Positions 22,599-37,017 of a stretch of 64,000 nt of DNA are shown in pieces. The first letter of the stretch is position 1. Every line of letters begins with the position of its first letter. This DNA comes from Scilla litardierei. Taxonomy: Eukaryota > Streptophyta > Magnoliopsida > Asparagales > Asparagaceae. A model generated the notes under the pieces. The model was not told the DNA's origin and did no database searches. It was given only the letters and a program-made list of their open reading frames with translations. Made by a program: the position numbers and the translations under genes. The stretch covers positions 172,498,807 through 172,562,806 of the forward strand of contig CM061141.1 in assembly GCA_030789695.1 (NCBI GenBank), given 5' to 3'.

Positions 22599-25500
22599 TG
22601 TCACGACCCGCTTCCCATAAACGGGAGGCGAGGCGTGATGAGGTCCGCTCAGACTTGGAGCTGTGAGGCTACAAGTCTGATAAGCATCTGAAAAAAGACA
22701 CTTCTAATAACCACTTCTAATAACCAGGTCCTTGCAACCACGAAGCGAAACAAAGATAATAATAATTTAAAGCAGAAATAAAACTCCACCAATAACATCC
22801 AGATTTTTCCAAACATTTAGAGACAAATCGTAAAGAAAAGTACAAGAGTTTGAAAAGAGGCCTAAAGCATGGCCGACATATTACATAACATCAACATGAA
22901 AAGAGAGGTGCTATGCACCGACAGCCTAACAGCGACTAAGCAGAAAGCAACAACAACAATGAGGAGTTCTAGGACTGGTCTCCAGTGTCCTCGAACTCAA
23001 CACCTGTAACCTGTTCGTCCTCAGCAACGGGCTCTGGCTCAGCAACTAACATGCGACACCCAAAGAGACGAGGGCACATGTCAGCAAGTCTACAAGAGAC
23101 TTGTGCAAGGAAACTAAAAGAAAGGGAAACAGCCTAGCAGTTCTAAAATATGCGATGACATGGAAGTTTAAAGCATGGATGCAACAAGTAAGAAAGTGCA
23201 ACAAGTATGACAAGCAAGGGTAGCAAAGCTACTAAAACATTCACATGGATTTACAAGACAAGTAAGCACGTCGTGCACAGAGTTTACGCCCTTTGGCTGG
23301 AGCGGCTGTACGGGCCAACTCCTAAGCTCAAGTGATCGCTTAACCCTACCCCTCCACGTGTAATCGGGCATTGGATTTTGACCAACACATGTAGCCCGCT
23401 TCTGGTTTACGAGCCAGGAAGTGTATTTGGCTTAGGGTTGTGCCTGCAACGCAGGTGCCTAGCCTCAACAAGGAAGTACAAGTAGCGTGTGCTACGAAAG
23501 CAAACATTCAAGCATGGAATGACATGTTATGATGCATGTCATGGCAAGAGTACAAATAAAGTGCGTATAGATATGGAAATTAAACATGACAGGCATGGCA
23601 GAGTATAAATAAAGAGCATACATATATGGAAATTAAACGTGACAGGTAGAATGTATGAATGACATGGCAGGGTGTCAGATCTAGCTTCGTTGTCAAGCTA
23701 GATCTTGAAATTGCGTAAAGACAACTATCATTTCGTCGTCTAGTCTCTTTTACGCTAAAAACGAGGGAAGGCCTAAAACATGGCCTAAAACACAAGTTGG
23801 CAAGTTTCACTTGCCTGAAATACTTGCTGGAAACACAAATCTCAAAGTCCAATCACAGATTCACAACGTCCAGAGCTCCCACGCTCAGTCCAATAATCAG
23901 CCTACAGTCCCATATTATTAAGTTGAATTAGTGAGTTAACCAACACAATAAAATTACAATTTTTATCTTGTTAACATGCGGTGTAGGTTCCTACAGTTCA
24001 GATATACCTTAGCACGACGCGAGAGCTACACTGACGTCGGGTAGCGACGTCAGGGGTTGGATTCCGGCAGCGTGTAAGGTAACGTCATCGGCTCAGGAAA
24101 GGTAACGAGTCACGAAGAAGGACGTACTACACCTGCGCCATTAGGTTAACATCCAAAAGAATTATTAACCAATAAACTAATACTATAACACTACACTGTT
24201 CTTGTTCACTGCTTATATATATAATCTAATATATGTATCTAATCGAATTATACCCATGTGATGACATTATAACACAATATGGTCTTATAATACATATACT
24301 TGCGACACTTAAATTTTAGCTTACTATAACACATATATATAACATTCTGATTAAGTTAAAGTTCACTGATTGCATTAAAACTTACGTTTTCCTGTTCTTT
24401 TAACGCAAGTGCACTGCAAACAGAGGAGGGAGGCCATGTCGTCATCGAGGGCGGAGCTCAGGGTGATGGTTGCCGACGGTTTGGGGTGGCAACTGATCTA
24501 CGATCAACTCGGTTGTGCTAAGTGTCAACGGTGACATGAGGCGGTGCGGCAAAGCACAGACGACGATCGAAAGTGGCAGCACCAGCTGCTGCCGTTTCTG
24601 CTATCGAGCTTTGGGTTTGGCAGGCGGGGAGCATCAGTTGGCGGAAGAGGACAGAGGAGGGGATTGGAGACAGGGCTAACGGAGGGCAGACTGGTCGTGG
24701 GAAACGCGACATGGGCTGTGGGTGCTGGCACCGACGGCGGGGTGTCGAACAGGGCAGGGCGAGAGTCTAAAACAGGGGGAGGCGGCTTTGGAGCGGCCGC
24801 GGACTACGGCGAGAATGGTGGAGGGTGTTGAGGCAAGGCGGGGGCTGTGCTTCGACGGTGGAGGAGGGGGATACGACGGTTGTGGGCGGACGGCGAGGAC
24901 GCGACTGAGGTCGCCGGGCGTGGGGCCAGGAATAGGATCTTGGTGTTCTGAGGGGAGATTCATGACTGAGTCCTGGGTTTCAAGCCGTGGGTGTTGAGTT
25001 TGTGAAGAGGAGAATGAAGGACTCCGAGGCATGGGTTGGGTGTTTCGAATGGGATTTTCGAATGGAGAAGTGATGAGCGCAGGCTTTTTGGGTTGCTGCT
25101 GTATGGGTTTTACGAAGAGAAAGAAGAGGGATTTGATAGGGGAGTTGGTGACGACTGGGAGATTATTTGCGCGTGAGGGAGAGAAAAAGTTAGGGTTTTT
25201 GCTAAATAGCTCTAGAAATGGGGTAGAGTTATGATAAATGAGAAGAGAATGTGAGAGGGAGGGTGTGCACTTAGTCTAATAGGGGGTGGCGAATAGCAAG
25301 TGAGATGTTAACATGTGAAACGTCATATAACCTATGGTTTTTAATTAGGATGTTTAATTAAGGTTGAATTGGAGATTAGCTAGAGTTAAACTCAACGTGA
25401 AAGTGATTATAGTGATTGGCCAACTAAACGGTGTCCGAAAAATATAATAAAAATACAGGGACGATCGTGTCGATGAGAGAATCGAGGCTACGATGATTGG

Positions 25501-25938
25501 TCACCGGCTAGGGCAATGAAAGGCGGAAGTAAAAATAAAGAGCTCTAACGACTAAGGTAAAAGCTACAACACCTCTTCAAACAAAGTCAAATTGTGGGAG
25601 AACGGCCCGTGAAATGACGTTCCAAAATATTTTCACAAATAAATACTCTTCAAGAGGGTCACAACGGCATATCACATCATGTGTTTCAAATGAAGGATAA
25701 GGCTAAGAAAAATACGCGAACTTCAAGGAAAATACGCATACAAGGATACGGGGTCCAAAGGCGACAGTAATCTCAAGTTGGGCATACGTCGGGGGTTGGC
25801 TTGCTAAGGATGCAACCAAGGTGCTACGGCCCTATCGACTCAACGACACGACTCACATACAAAGAAATAAAACCAATCAAGTACTCGAAATTTCTTTACG
25901 CATAGCCGTATTACGAATAGTGAGTATCGGCCGTTACA
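22599..25938 (-). repeat. Solo LTR of a gypsy family related to copies 1 and 2 (3340 bp)
   Basis: On the + strand TGTCACGACCCGCTTCCC ... GGCCGTTACA, the same ends and left-end text as the gypsy LTRs but diverged inside. Flanks ATATC (22594-22598) and ACATC (25939-25943) are a 4/5 target duplication in the copia RT/RNase H frame. No gag or pol, so a solo LTR. On the minus strand the leader is at about 25250-25030, followed by a GC-rich part (24430-25030). Small ORFs there are not convincing genes. Confidence 0.8.
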
Positions 25939-26490
25939 ACATCTGGCAACCTGCACGCATCCCGACATAGCGTTCGTAGTCATCCTACTAGCCAGATACA
26001 GTTTAGCGCCCACAAAGCGCCACTGGAATGGAGCAAAGCAGCTTCTGCGCTACCTCCAAGGATGCAGGTTACAGGTCTGATCCACATACCGAGAAATCAC
26101 AGGCTGGTGTTCATTTTCAACGGTATGGCCATCTCCTGGAAATATTTGAAGTATACCACCAAAGCAGTCTCATCCAACCTCTCAGAGCTCCTGGCGATCC
26201 ATGAAGCTAGCAGAGAATGTGTTTGGCTTCGTTCAGTCATTCATCACATTCTACTGACGCCCGGCCTAAAGACGGACGACCTTGAGCCAACCATATTATT
26301 TGAAGATAATGCATCTTGTATAGCTCACCTACAAGCTGGCTATATCAAGGGCGACAGGACGAATCACATCTCTCAGATTCAGTCTTGTAATAATTTAGCT
26401 GATCTGTTTACAGAGGCATTGCCTAGATGTACTTTTAGAAAGCTTGTAAAAGATATAGGGATGCGACAGCTGAAAGACCTACAAGCCTGA
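25939..26490 (+). pseudogene. copia 1 RNase H
   Basis: Resumes with ATCTHPDIAF, then RNase H (AISWKYLKYTTKAVSSNLSELLAIHEASRECVWLRSVI, FEDNASCIAHLQAGY). The segment after DRTNHI joins abruptly to QSCNNLADLFTEALP, indicating a short internal deletion. Ends at 26490, with the purine tract about 190 bp downstream. Confidence 0.8.
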
Positions 26491-26678
26491 AGCTTGTATG
26501 GATCAGGGGGAGTCATTTGTGTATTGTACTCTTTTTCCTTAAGCTGCTGGTTTTTCTACTGGATTTTGAACAGCTAAGGTTTTAACGAGGCAAAACATAG
26601 TAACTCTGGATCCATCAGTATCAACCCCATATTAGCGTATTGGATCCTGAAGAATTCGTATGCTAAGAATGGATGGAT

Positions 26679-26687
26679 GAGGGAGAG
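26679..26687 (+). other. Polypurine tract of copia 1
   Basis: GAGGGAGAG directly precedes TGTTATGAATGGGG, the presumed 3' LTR start. Confidence 0.6.
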
Positions 26688-26849
26688 TGTTATGAATGGG
26701 GGAGACCTTTGGTCTCCACCCACTATCATCCACCATTAAACCCACTCTTAGTGGGTGTCCCTTGGGTTCCAATAGACTTGTAACTCTCATATGATATTAT
26801 TTATATGGCTATGGTATCAACCATAGGCCTACACTTCTTACAAATCTCA
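26688..26849 (+). repeat. 3' LTR of copia 1 (short or truncated, 162 bp)
   Basis: Starts TGTTATGAATG and includes the inverted GGAGACCTTTGGTCTCC and a TATTATTTATATGG TATA-like region. It stops at ATCTCA where satellite sequence starts. It may be a complete short copia LTR (TG...CA) or be truncated; without the 5' LTR this cannot be decided. Confidence 0.55.
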
Positions 26850-29800
26850 ATAAGAAGACAAAATTAGGCTTTAAAAATCATATTATTTAATAAAAAGATC
26901 CATTGCTTTAATAAAATGTAAAAAATAGCACTGAGCTCAGAAAAATCCGCAAACATGTCTGTCGGGAGATCATCATCTTTAACTGAAAAATAAGAGAAGA
27001 CAAAATTTGCCTATAAAAATCATATCATTTAAGCTAAATATCCATATCTTTCAGAAAATGTAGAAAATAGCCCGTAGCTAAGAAAAATCTGCAAAAATGT
27101 CCGTTGTAACTGGGAGATCTCCATCTTCATCTGTAAAGTAAGAGAAAACAAAATTAGGCTAAAAATCATATCATTTAATAAAAAGATGCATATCTTCCCA
27201 AACATGTAGAAAATAGCTCGAGGTCAGAAAAATCTGTAAATATGTTTGTCCAGACTGGGAGCTTGCCATTTTCAACTGAAAAATAAGAGAAGACAAACTT
27301 AGTCTATAAAATTATATCATTTAATTAAAATATCCATATCTTCAATAAAATATAGAAAATAGTCCCGAGATGAGAAAAATTCGCAAAAATTTCTGTTGGA
27401 ACCGAGAGATCGCCATCTTCAACTAAAACAAATAAGAGAATACAATTTAGACTATAAAAATCATATCATTAAATATAAGTATTCATATCTTTAACTAAAA
27501 AATACGCAAAAATATCCGTTGGAACCGGGAGATCGCCATCTGCAACTGAAAAATAAGTGAAGAAAAAATAGGATATAAAAATCATATCATTTGATATACA
27601 GATTCTTATCTTCTAGAAAGTGTACAAAATAGCCCAGAGCTCAGAAAAATTCGTAAAAATGTCTGTAGGAACATGGAGATGGCCATTTTCAACTGAAAAA
27701 TAAGAGAAGGTAAAATTAGGCCATAAAAATCATATCATTTAATAAAATTGCACATATCTTCAATAAATCTAAAAAATAGTCCCACGGTCAGAAACATCCG
27801 CAAAAATTTCCGGTGGAACCGGGAGATTGCCATCTTCAACTGGAATATATGAGAAACAAAATTAGACCAAAAAATCATATCATTTAATAAAAATATCGTC
27901 ATCTTTAACTAAAAAATAAGAGAAGACAAATTTAGGATATAAAAATTATATTAATTGATAACACGATCCTTATCTTTCATAAAATGTAGAAAATACCATG
28001 CCCAGAAAATGATATATAAAAATCTAATCAGTTAAAGATGGCGGTATCCTGGTTACAGTGGACATTTTTATAGATGAAGATGGCGATTTCTCGGTTGCAA
28101 ATTTTGTCTTCTCTTATATTTCAGATGAAGATGGCGATTTCACTGTTTCAACGGACATTTTTTGGCGTAATTTTGTCTTCTCTGGTAGCAGTTAATAAAA
28201 TGATCCATATCTTCCAGAAAATGTTAAATATAGCCCGGAGCTCAGAAAAATCTGTAAAAAATGTCCGTTAGAACAGGGAGATCGCCATCTTCAACTGAAA
28301 TATTAGAGATGACAAAATAAGGCCAAAAAATCATATGATTTAATAAAAATATCCCCGTCATCAACTGGAAAATAAGAGAAGACAAAATTTGGCAAAACAA
28401 TCATATCAATTAATATAAATATCCATATCTTCCAAAAAAATATAGAAAATATTCTTGAGCTCAGAAAAATACGCAAAAATTTTCGTTGGAAACGGGAGAT
28501 TGCCATCTTCAACTAAAAAAATAAGAGAAGACAAAATTCGGTCATAAAAATCATATCATTTGATATAAAAATTCAATCTTACAGAAAACCCAGAGCTTAG
28601 AAAATTCCGCAATAATGTCCGTTGGAACTGGGAGACGCCATCTTCATCTGAGAAATTAGATAAGACAAAATTTGGCTATAAAAATCTTATCATTTAATAT
28701 AAAAATCCATATCTAACAGAAAATGTGGAAAATAGCCCGGAGCTCAGAAAATTCCACAAAAGATTCCGTAGGAACCGGGAGATCACCATATTCAACAAAA
28801 AAAATAAGAGAAGACAAACTTAGTCTATAAAAATCAAATCAAGTAATAAAAAGATCCATATCTTCAATAAACTGTAAAATATAGTTTTGAGTTTAGAAAA
28901 ATCCGCAAAATTGGCCGTTGGAACCGGGAGATCAACATCTTCAACTGAAAAATCAAAGAAGACAAAATAGGGAATAAAAATCATATCATTTAATATAAAG
29001 ATTCATATCTTACAGAAAATTTAGAATTGCCTGGAGCTCAGAAAAATCTGCAAAAATGTCTTTTGGAACAGGGCCATCGCCATCTTCAACGAAAAAAGAG
29101 AAGACAAAATTCGGCCTAAAAGCGTATCATTTAATTAAAAGATCTATAACTTCCCAAAAATATAGAAAAATACCACCGAGCTCAGAAAAGGCCGAAAAAA
29201 TTATCTGTTGGAACTGAGAAATGGCCATCTTCAATTGAAAAATAAGAGAAGACAAAATTAGGCTATAAAAATCAAATCATTTAATGTGAAAATACATATC
29301 TTCCAGAAAATTTAGAAAATAGCCTGGAGCTCAGAAAAATCCGCACAAATGTTCGATTGAAGTGGGATATCTCCATCTGCAACTGATAAAAAAAGAAGAC
29401 AAAATTAGGCCAAAAATAATATCAATTAATAAAAGATTCATAACTTCCCGAAAATGTAGAAAAATAGTCCCAAACTCATAAATATCAGCAAAAATGTGTG
29501 TTGGAAGCAGGAGATCATCATCTTCAAGTGAAAATTAAGGGAAGACAAAATTATGCTACAAAAATCATCGCATTTAATAAAAAGAGCAGTATCTTCAATA
29601 AAATGTAGAAAATAGCCCCGTGCTTATAAGAAAATGTCCGTTTGGAACCGGGAGATCGCCATCATCAACTAAAAAGTAAGAGAAGAAAAAATTAGGCTAT
29701 AAAAATAATATCATTTAATCTAAAGATACATTTCACACAGAAAATGTAGAAAATAGCCCGGGGCTCAGAAAATCCGCAAAAATATCCGTTGGAACCAGGA

Positions 29801-32800
29801 GATCGCCATTTTCATCTGAAAATTATGAGAAGATAAAATTAGGCCAAAAATCATATTATTTAATAAAAGATCCATATCTTCTAGAAAATGTAGAAAGTAT
29901 CCTCTAAGTCAAAAAATCCGCAAAAATCTCCGTTGGAACCGTGAGAACGACATCTTCAACTAAAAAAGTAAGAGAAGACAACATTAGGCCAAAAAATCAT
30001 TTCAATTAACAAAATGATCCATATATTCCATAAAATGAAGGAAAATAGCCCCAAACTAACAAAAAATCAGTAAAAGTAAAAATGTCCGCTGGAACCGGTA
30101 GATCTCAATATTCAACTAAAAATAAGAGAATAAAAACATAGGATATAAAAATCATCTCATTTAATAAAAAATTCATATCTTCCATAAAATGTAGAAAATA
30201 GCACTGAGCTTCGTAAAATCCGAAAAACTTTCGTTGGAACCGGAAGATTGCCGTCTTCAAATGAAAAATAAGGGAAGACAAAATTAGGCTATAAAAATCC
30301 TATCATTTAATATAAAGATTCATATCTTACAGAAAATTTAGAAAATATCTCGGATCTCAGAAAAATCTACAAATATGTCAGTTGGAATTGGGTGATTGCC
30401 ATCTTCAATGAAAAAAATAAGAGAAGACAAATTTAGGCCAAAAATCATATCATTTAATAAAAAGATGTAGAACTTTCCGAAAATGTAGAAAATAGCACCG
30501 AGATCAGAAAAAGCAGCAAAAATATCAGTTGGAACCGGGAAATCGCCATCTTCAACTAAAAAAGAGAAGACAAAATTAGGCTATAAAAATCGTAGCATTT
30601 AATATAATAATCCATATCTTCCAGAAAATTTAGAAAATAGCCTAAAGCTCAGAAAAATCCGCACATATGGCCGTTGGAAATGGGAGATCGTCATCTTCAA
30701 CTAAAAAAGAGAAGACAAAATTAGGCCAAAAAATCAAATCATTTAATAAAAAGATCTAGAACTTCCTGGAAATGCAAAAAAATAGTCCCAAGCTCAGAAA
30801 TATCTGCAAAATGTCATTGAAAGTGGGAGATCGCCATCTACAAGTGAAAAATAAGAGAAGACAAAATTAGGCTACAAAAATCATATCATTTTATAAAAAG
30901 AGACATATCTTCAGTAAAATGTAGAAAATAGCCTCAAGCTTAGAAAAATCCGTTAGAATGTCTGTTTGAAGCGAGAGATTGCCATCTTCAACTGAAAAAT
31001 AAGGAAAGACAAAATTTGGCCATAAAAATCATATCATTTAATCTAAAGATATATCTTTCAGAAAATGTAGAAAATAACATAGAGCTCAAAAAAATCCGAA
31101 AAAATGTCCGTTGGAACTGGGAGATCGACATCTTCTTCTGGAAAATAAGAGAAGATAAAAGTAGGCCAAAAATCATATTATTTAATAACAAGATCCATTT
31201 CTTCCAGAAAATGTAGAAAATATCCTCAAGGTCAAAAACATCTGCAAAAATCTCTGTTGGAACCGTGAGAACGCCGTATTCAACTGAAAAATAAGAGAAG
31301 ACAATATTAGGCCAAAAATCATAAAATGAAGAAAAATAGCCCCAAATTAACAAAAATTAGTAAAAATGTCCGCTCAACCGGTAGCTTGCAATATTCAACT
31401 GAAAAAACTAAGAGAAGAAAAACGTAGGATATAAAAATCATATCATTTAATAAAAAAATTCATATCTTCAATAAAATGTAGAAAATAGCACGAGCTTGGA
31501 AAAATCCGCAAAAATTTCTGTTGAAACAGGAATATCGCCATCTTTAACTGAAAAATAAGACTAGACAAAATTAGGCCAAAAATCATATCATTTAAATAAA
31601 ATATCCATATCTTCCTGAAAATTTTGAAAAATGGCATCGAGGTCAGAATAATTCGCAAAATTGTCTGTTGGAACCGGGAGATTGCTATGTTCAACTTAAA
31701 AAGTAAGAGATGACAAAATTTGGTTATAAAAATCATATCATTTAAAATATAGATTCATATTATACAAAAAATATAGAAAATATCTTGTAACTCAAAATAA
31801 ATCCGCATAAATGTCCATTGGAACCGAGAGATCACCATATACAAGGTAAAAAAAGAGAAGATAAAATTAGGCCAAAAATCATATCATTTAATAAAAGATA
31901 CGTATCTTTCATAAAATGTAGAAAAAGAGTCTCATGCTAAGAAAACTCTACAAAAACGTCTGCTGGAACCGGGATATCGCTATCTTTAACCGAAAAAAAT
32001 AAGAGAATGCAATCGTATGCTATAAATATCATATCATTTATTAAAAGATACATATCTTCCATAAAATTTAGAAAATAGCCCCGATATCAGACTAATCCGC
32101 AAAAAATTCCGTTGGAAACGGGATATCACCATCTTTAACAGAAAAATAAGAGAAGACAAACTTAATAAATAAAAATCATATCATTTTATAAATTGAACCA
32201 CATCTTCCAGAAAATGTAAAATATAGCAATGAGCTAAGAAAAATCCGTAAAAATGTCCGTTCGGAGATCGTCATCTTCAACTGAAAAGTAAGAGAAGATA
32301 AAATTTGGCTATAAAATCATATCTAATCTAAAAATCCATATCTTACTGAAAATGTAGAAAATTACCCAGAACTAAGAAAAATCCGCAAAATGTCCGTTGG
32401 AACCGGGAGATCGCCATCTACATCTTAAAAGTAAGAGAAGACAAAATTAGACCAAAAATTCATATCATTCAATAAAAGATCCATATCTTCCAGAAAATGT
32501 AGAAAATAGCCTCGAGATCAAAAAAATCCGAAAAAATGTCTGTCTGAACAGGGATATTGCCATGTTCAACTGAAAAAATAAGAGAATAAAACTTAGTCTA
32601 TAAAAATCATATCATTTAATTAAAAGATCCATATCTTCAATAAACTATAGAAAATAGCCCCGTGCTGAGAAAAATCTGCAAAAATGTCCGTTGGAATCGA
32701 GAGATCGCCATCTTTAACTGAAAAATAAGACACGACAAATTAGGCTATAAAAATCATATCATTTAATATAAAGATTCATATCTTTAGCTTAAAATACGTA

Positions 32801-35800
32801 AAAAATGTGTGATGGAATTGGGAGATCGACATCTTCAACTGAAAAATAAGCGAAGACAAAATTAGGCCAAAAAATCATATCAATTAATAAAAAGATACAT
32901 ATCTACCAGAAAATGTATAAATGAGCTCCGTGCTTAGAAAAATTCGCAAAAATTTCTGCTAGAACCGGAAGATGGCCATTTTCAATTGAAAAATAAGCGA
33001 AGACAAAATTAGGCCATAAAAATCATATCATTTAATAAAATGATACAAATCTTCAATAAAATCTAGAAAATAGCCCATCTATCAAAAAATCCGCAAAAAT
33101 TTCCGTTGGAACCTGGAGATCACCATATTCAACTTAAATAATAAGAGAAGACAAAACTAGGCCATAAAAACCATTTCATTAAATATAAAGATACAAATCT
33201 TCAAGAAAATGCAGAAAATAGCTCGAAACACCAAAAAATTCGCAAACATGTCTGTTGGAACCGGAGATCACCATTTCAACTGAAAAAATATGAGAATACA
33301 AAATTTAGCCTTAAAAATCATATCATTTAAAATAAAGATCCATATTTTCCAGAAAATGTAGAAAATAGCCCTATTCAGAAAAATACGTAAAAATATACGT
33401 TGGAACCGGGAAATTGCCATATGCAATATGAAAATAAGAGAAGATAAAATTAGGCCAAAAAATCATATCATTTAATAAAACGATCCATATCTTCCAGAAA
33501 ATGTGGAAATTAGTCTGGCGCTGAGAAAAATCCACAAAAATGTACGTCGAAATCAGGAGATCGCCATCTTCAACTGAAAAATTATTAAAAAAATCTAATC
33601 ATGTAATAAAAATTTTTCTACCAGAAAATTCAAAAAATAAAAACGAGCTCAGAAAAATTCACAAAATGTCCGATGGAACTGAGAGATCGCCATCTACAAC
33701 TTAAAATTAAGAGAAGGGAAAATTAGGTTATAAAAATCATATCATTTAATATAAATATTCATATCTTATATAAAATTTAGAAAATGGCCCAGAGTTCAGG
33801 AAAATTATGAAAAATATCCGTTAGAACTGGAAGATCACAATCTTCAACTGAAAAATAAGAGAGGACAAAATTAGGCCAAAATTAGATTATTTAATCAAAA
33901 GATCTTTATCTTCTAGAAAGTGTAGAAAAATAGTTTCGAGCTAAGAAAAAGCAGCAAAAATGTCCGTTGGAACCAGGGGATCATGATCTTCGACTGAAAA
34001 AAAGAGAAGACAAAATAATGATATAAATGATATCATTTAACGAAGAGATCCATTTCTTACTTAAAAGTAGAAAATAGCTCCGAGCTAAAAAAATCAGCAA
34101 ATATATCTGTTGGAACAGGGAGATCGCTATCATCAACTGAAAAATAAGAGAAGACAAAATTATGTCAAAAATATTTCATTTAATATAAATATCTATGTCT
34201 TTCAGAAAATGTAGAAAATAGTCTCGCAGTCAGAAAAATCCGCAAAAAATGTCCGTTGGAACAGGGAGATCAACATCTTCAACTAAAAAAATAAGGGAAG
34301 ACAAAATTAGGGTATAAAAATCATATCATTTAATATAAAGATTCACATCTATCAGAAAATGTAAAAAATAGAATGGAGCTCAGAAAAATCCGCAAAAATG
34401 TACGTTGGAACTAGAAGATCACAAATCTAGGCTCTAAAAATCATATTATTTAATATAGAAATTAATCTTGCAGAAAATATAGTAAATAGATCGTAGCTAA
34501 TAAAATTATCAAAAAATATCTGTTGGAATCGGAAGTTTACCATCTTCAATGAAAAAATAAGAGAAGACAAAATTAGGTGATTAAATCATATCATATAATA
34601 AAACGATATATATCTTTAATAAATTGTAGAAATAGCCCGAAGTTCAGAAAAATCCGCAAAAATTTCTTTTTAATCTGGAAGATCACCATCTTCAACAGAA
34701 AAAAATAAGAGAAGACAACATTAGGCTATAAAAATTATATCATTTAATATAAAGATCCATTTCTTACAGAAAATGTAGAAAATTGCCCAGAGCTAAGAAA
34801 AATTAGCAAAAAGTTCTGTTGAAACTGGGAGATTGTCAAATTCGAAGAAAAAAATAAGAGAAGACAAAATTAGACCCAAAAATCATATTATTTTAATAAA
34901 AAGATCTATTACTTTTACAAAATATAGAAAATAGGCTCGAGGTCAAAAAAATCCGCAAAAATGTTTGTTGGAACCAGGAGATCACTATCTTCAACTTAAA
35001 AAATAAAAGAAAACAAACTTAGGCTATAAAATCTTCATTTTATAAAAGATCTGTATCCTTAATTAACTGTATAAAATAGCCCATTGCTCAGAAAAATCCG
35101 CAAAAATGTCCGTTGGAAACAGGAGATCACCATCTTCAACTGAAAAATAAGAGAAGACAAACTTAGGCATAAAAATCATATCATTTAATAAAAACATCCA
35201 TATCTTCAATAAAATATAGAAAATAGCCTCCAGCTCAGAAAAATCCGCAAAAATGTCCGTTGGAACCGGGAGATTGCAATAATCAGCTTAAAAATAAGAT
35301 AAGACAAACTTAGGCTATAAAAATTATATCATTTAATAAAAAGAGCCATATGTTCCATAAAATGTAGAAAATAGCTCGAAGTTCAGAAAAATCTGTAAAA
35401 ATGTCCGATGGAACCGGAAGATCGCCTTCTCCAACTAAAAAAATAAAAGAAGACAAAATTAGGCAAAAAATCATATCCTTTAATAAAAAGATTCATATCT
35501 TTCACAAATATATAAAATAGCGAGGAGCTCTTAAAAATCCGTAAAAATGTCCGTTTGCACCGGGAGATCTCTATCTTCAACTTAAAAAGGAGAAATTGGG
35601 GCAAAAAATTGTATTATTTAATAAAAAATAAATATCTTAAAGAAAATGTAGAAAAATATTCCGAAGAAAAGAAAAGTCCACAAAAATGTCCGTTGGAACA
35701 GATAGATCACCATCTTCACCTAAAAATAAGAGAAGAAAAATGTAGGCTATAAATATCGTCTTATTTAATAAAAAGGTACATATCGTCCAAAACATGTAGA

Positions 35801-37017
35801 AAATAGCATCGAGCTCAGAAAAACCCGCAAAAATATTAGTTAGAACCGAAAGATTGCCATCTTCAACTGAAAAACAAGAAAAGGCAAAATTAGGCCAAGA
35901 ATCAAATCATTTAATAAAAAATCCATATCTTCAAGGAAATTTTGAAAGTAGCCCCGACGTCAGAATAATCTGCAAAAATATCTGTTGGAACCAGGAGATC
36001 GCCATCTTCACCTGAAAAATAATAGAAGACAAAATTTAGTCAAATATCATATCAATTAATAAAAAGATCGATAACTACCCGAAAATGTAGAAACATAGCC
36101 CCGAGATAAGAAACATCTGAAATAATGTCCGTTGGAAGCTGAAAAATAAGCACAGACAAAATTCTGATACAAAAAACCTATCATGCAATAAATAGATCCA
36201 TATCTTATAGATAACGTAGAAAATAGCTCGGAGCTTAAGAAAATCCGCACAAATGTAAATTGGAACCGAGAGATCGCCATCTTCAGCTGAAAAAAGAGAA
36301 GACCAAATTGGGGACAAAAATCATATCATTTAATTAAAATAACAATATCTTCCGAAAAGATAGAAAAATAGTTCCATGCTAAGAAAAATACGCAAAAATG
36401 GCTGTTGGAACGGGTAGATCGCCATCTTCAATTGAAAAAAAATAAGAGAAGACAAATGTAGGCTATAAAAATCATATCATTTAATAAAATGATCCTTACC
36501 TTTCATAAATTATAGAAAATAGCACCAAGCTTATAAAAATCTGCAAAAATGTCTATTGGAACCGGGAGATCGCCTTCAACTGAAAAATAAGAGAAAACAA
36601 AATTAGGTCAAAAATCATATCCTTTAATAAAAAGATTCAAATCTTTTATACAATATAGAAAATAGCACATAACTTTGAAAAAACCGTAAAAATGTCTGTT
36701 GGAACTGGGAGATCGCCATCTTCAACTGAAAAAGCAGAAGACAAAATTTGGGCAAAAATCATATTATTTAATAACATTTATTCTAGAATATGTAGAAAAT
36801 AGCCTAGAGCTCAAAAATCCGCAAAAATTTCCGTTGGAACAGAGAGATCGCCATCTTTAACTGAAAAAAATAAGAGAAGATAAATGTAGGCTATAAAATC
36901 TTATCATTTAAAAAGCACTAATAAAGATTCATGTTATACAAAAAATATATAGAAAATAGCCCATAGCTCAAAATAAATCCACACAATTGTCCATTGGAAC
37001 GGTAGATTGCCATCTTC
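26850..37017 (+). repeat. Satellite array A (about 147-148-bp monomer, about 68 copies)
   Basis: Head-to-tail AT-rich monomers with anchors GAGCTCAG, AAATCCGCAAAAATGTCCGTTGG, GGGAGATCGCCATCTTCAAC, ATAAGAGAAGACAAAATTAGG, ATCATATCATTTAATA, ATATCTTCCAGAAAATGTAG. Distances between successive GAGCTC-type anchors are 147-148 bp (e.g. 27638 to 27786; 35231 to 35378 to 35525), with occasional shorter monomers. Monomers are diverged by substitutions and small indels. Short ORFs in it are chance. An inverted block lies at about 28031-28183. The array continues at 45181 after copia 2. Confidence 0.93.
28031..28183 (-). repeat. Inverted satellite block in array A
   Basis: Here the monomer text appears reverse-complemented (GATGGCGAT, TTTCAACGGACATTTTT, TTTTGTCTTCTCT) and compressed: the GATGGCGAT-type anchor occurs three times about 45-50 bp apart. 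Normal orientation returns at about 28190. The same block recurs at 52635-52788 and 55891-56040. Confidence 0.8.

Larger units (their letters stand above)
19512..26849 (+). mobile_element. Ty1/copia retrotransposon relic (copia 1), split by a solo LTR
   Basis: Gag, protease remnant, integrase C-terminal piece, RT and RNase H occur in the copia order (IN before RT), ending in a purine tract and a short 3' LTR piece. It is broken by many stops, lacks the integrase core and 5' LTR, and is interrupted at 22599-25938. The reading frame is continuous across that insertion. It borders the satellite at 26849/26850. Confidence 0.85.

Noticed and set aside
24676..25032. 118-aa ORF on the minus strand in the GC-rich part of the solo LTR
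   Set aside because: It is Pro/Ser-rich, lies in an LTR leader, overlaps ORFs on the other strand and shows no recognisable domain.
26850..37017. CRISPR-like array
   Set aside because: Repeats are contiguous diverged 148-bp monomers with no unique spacers, in a plant genome.
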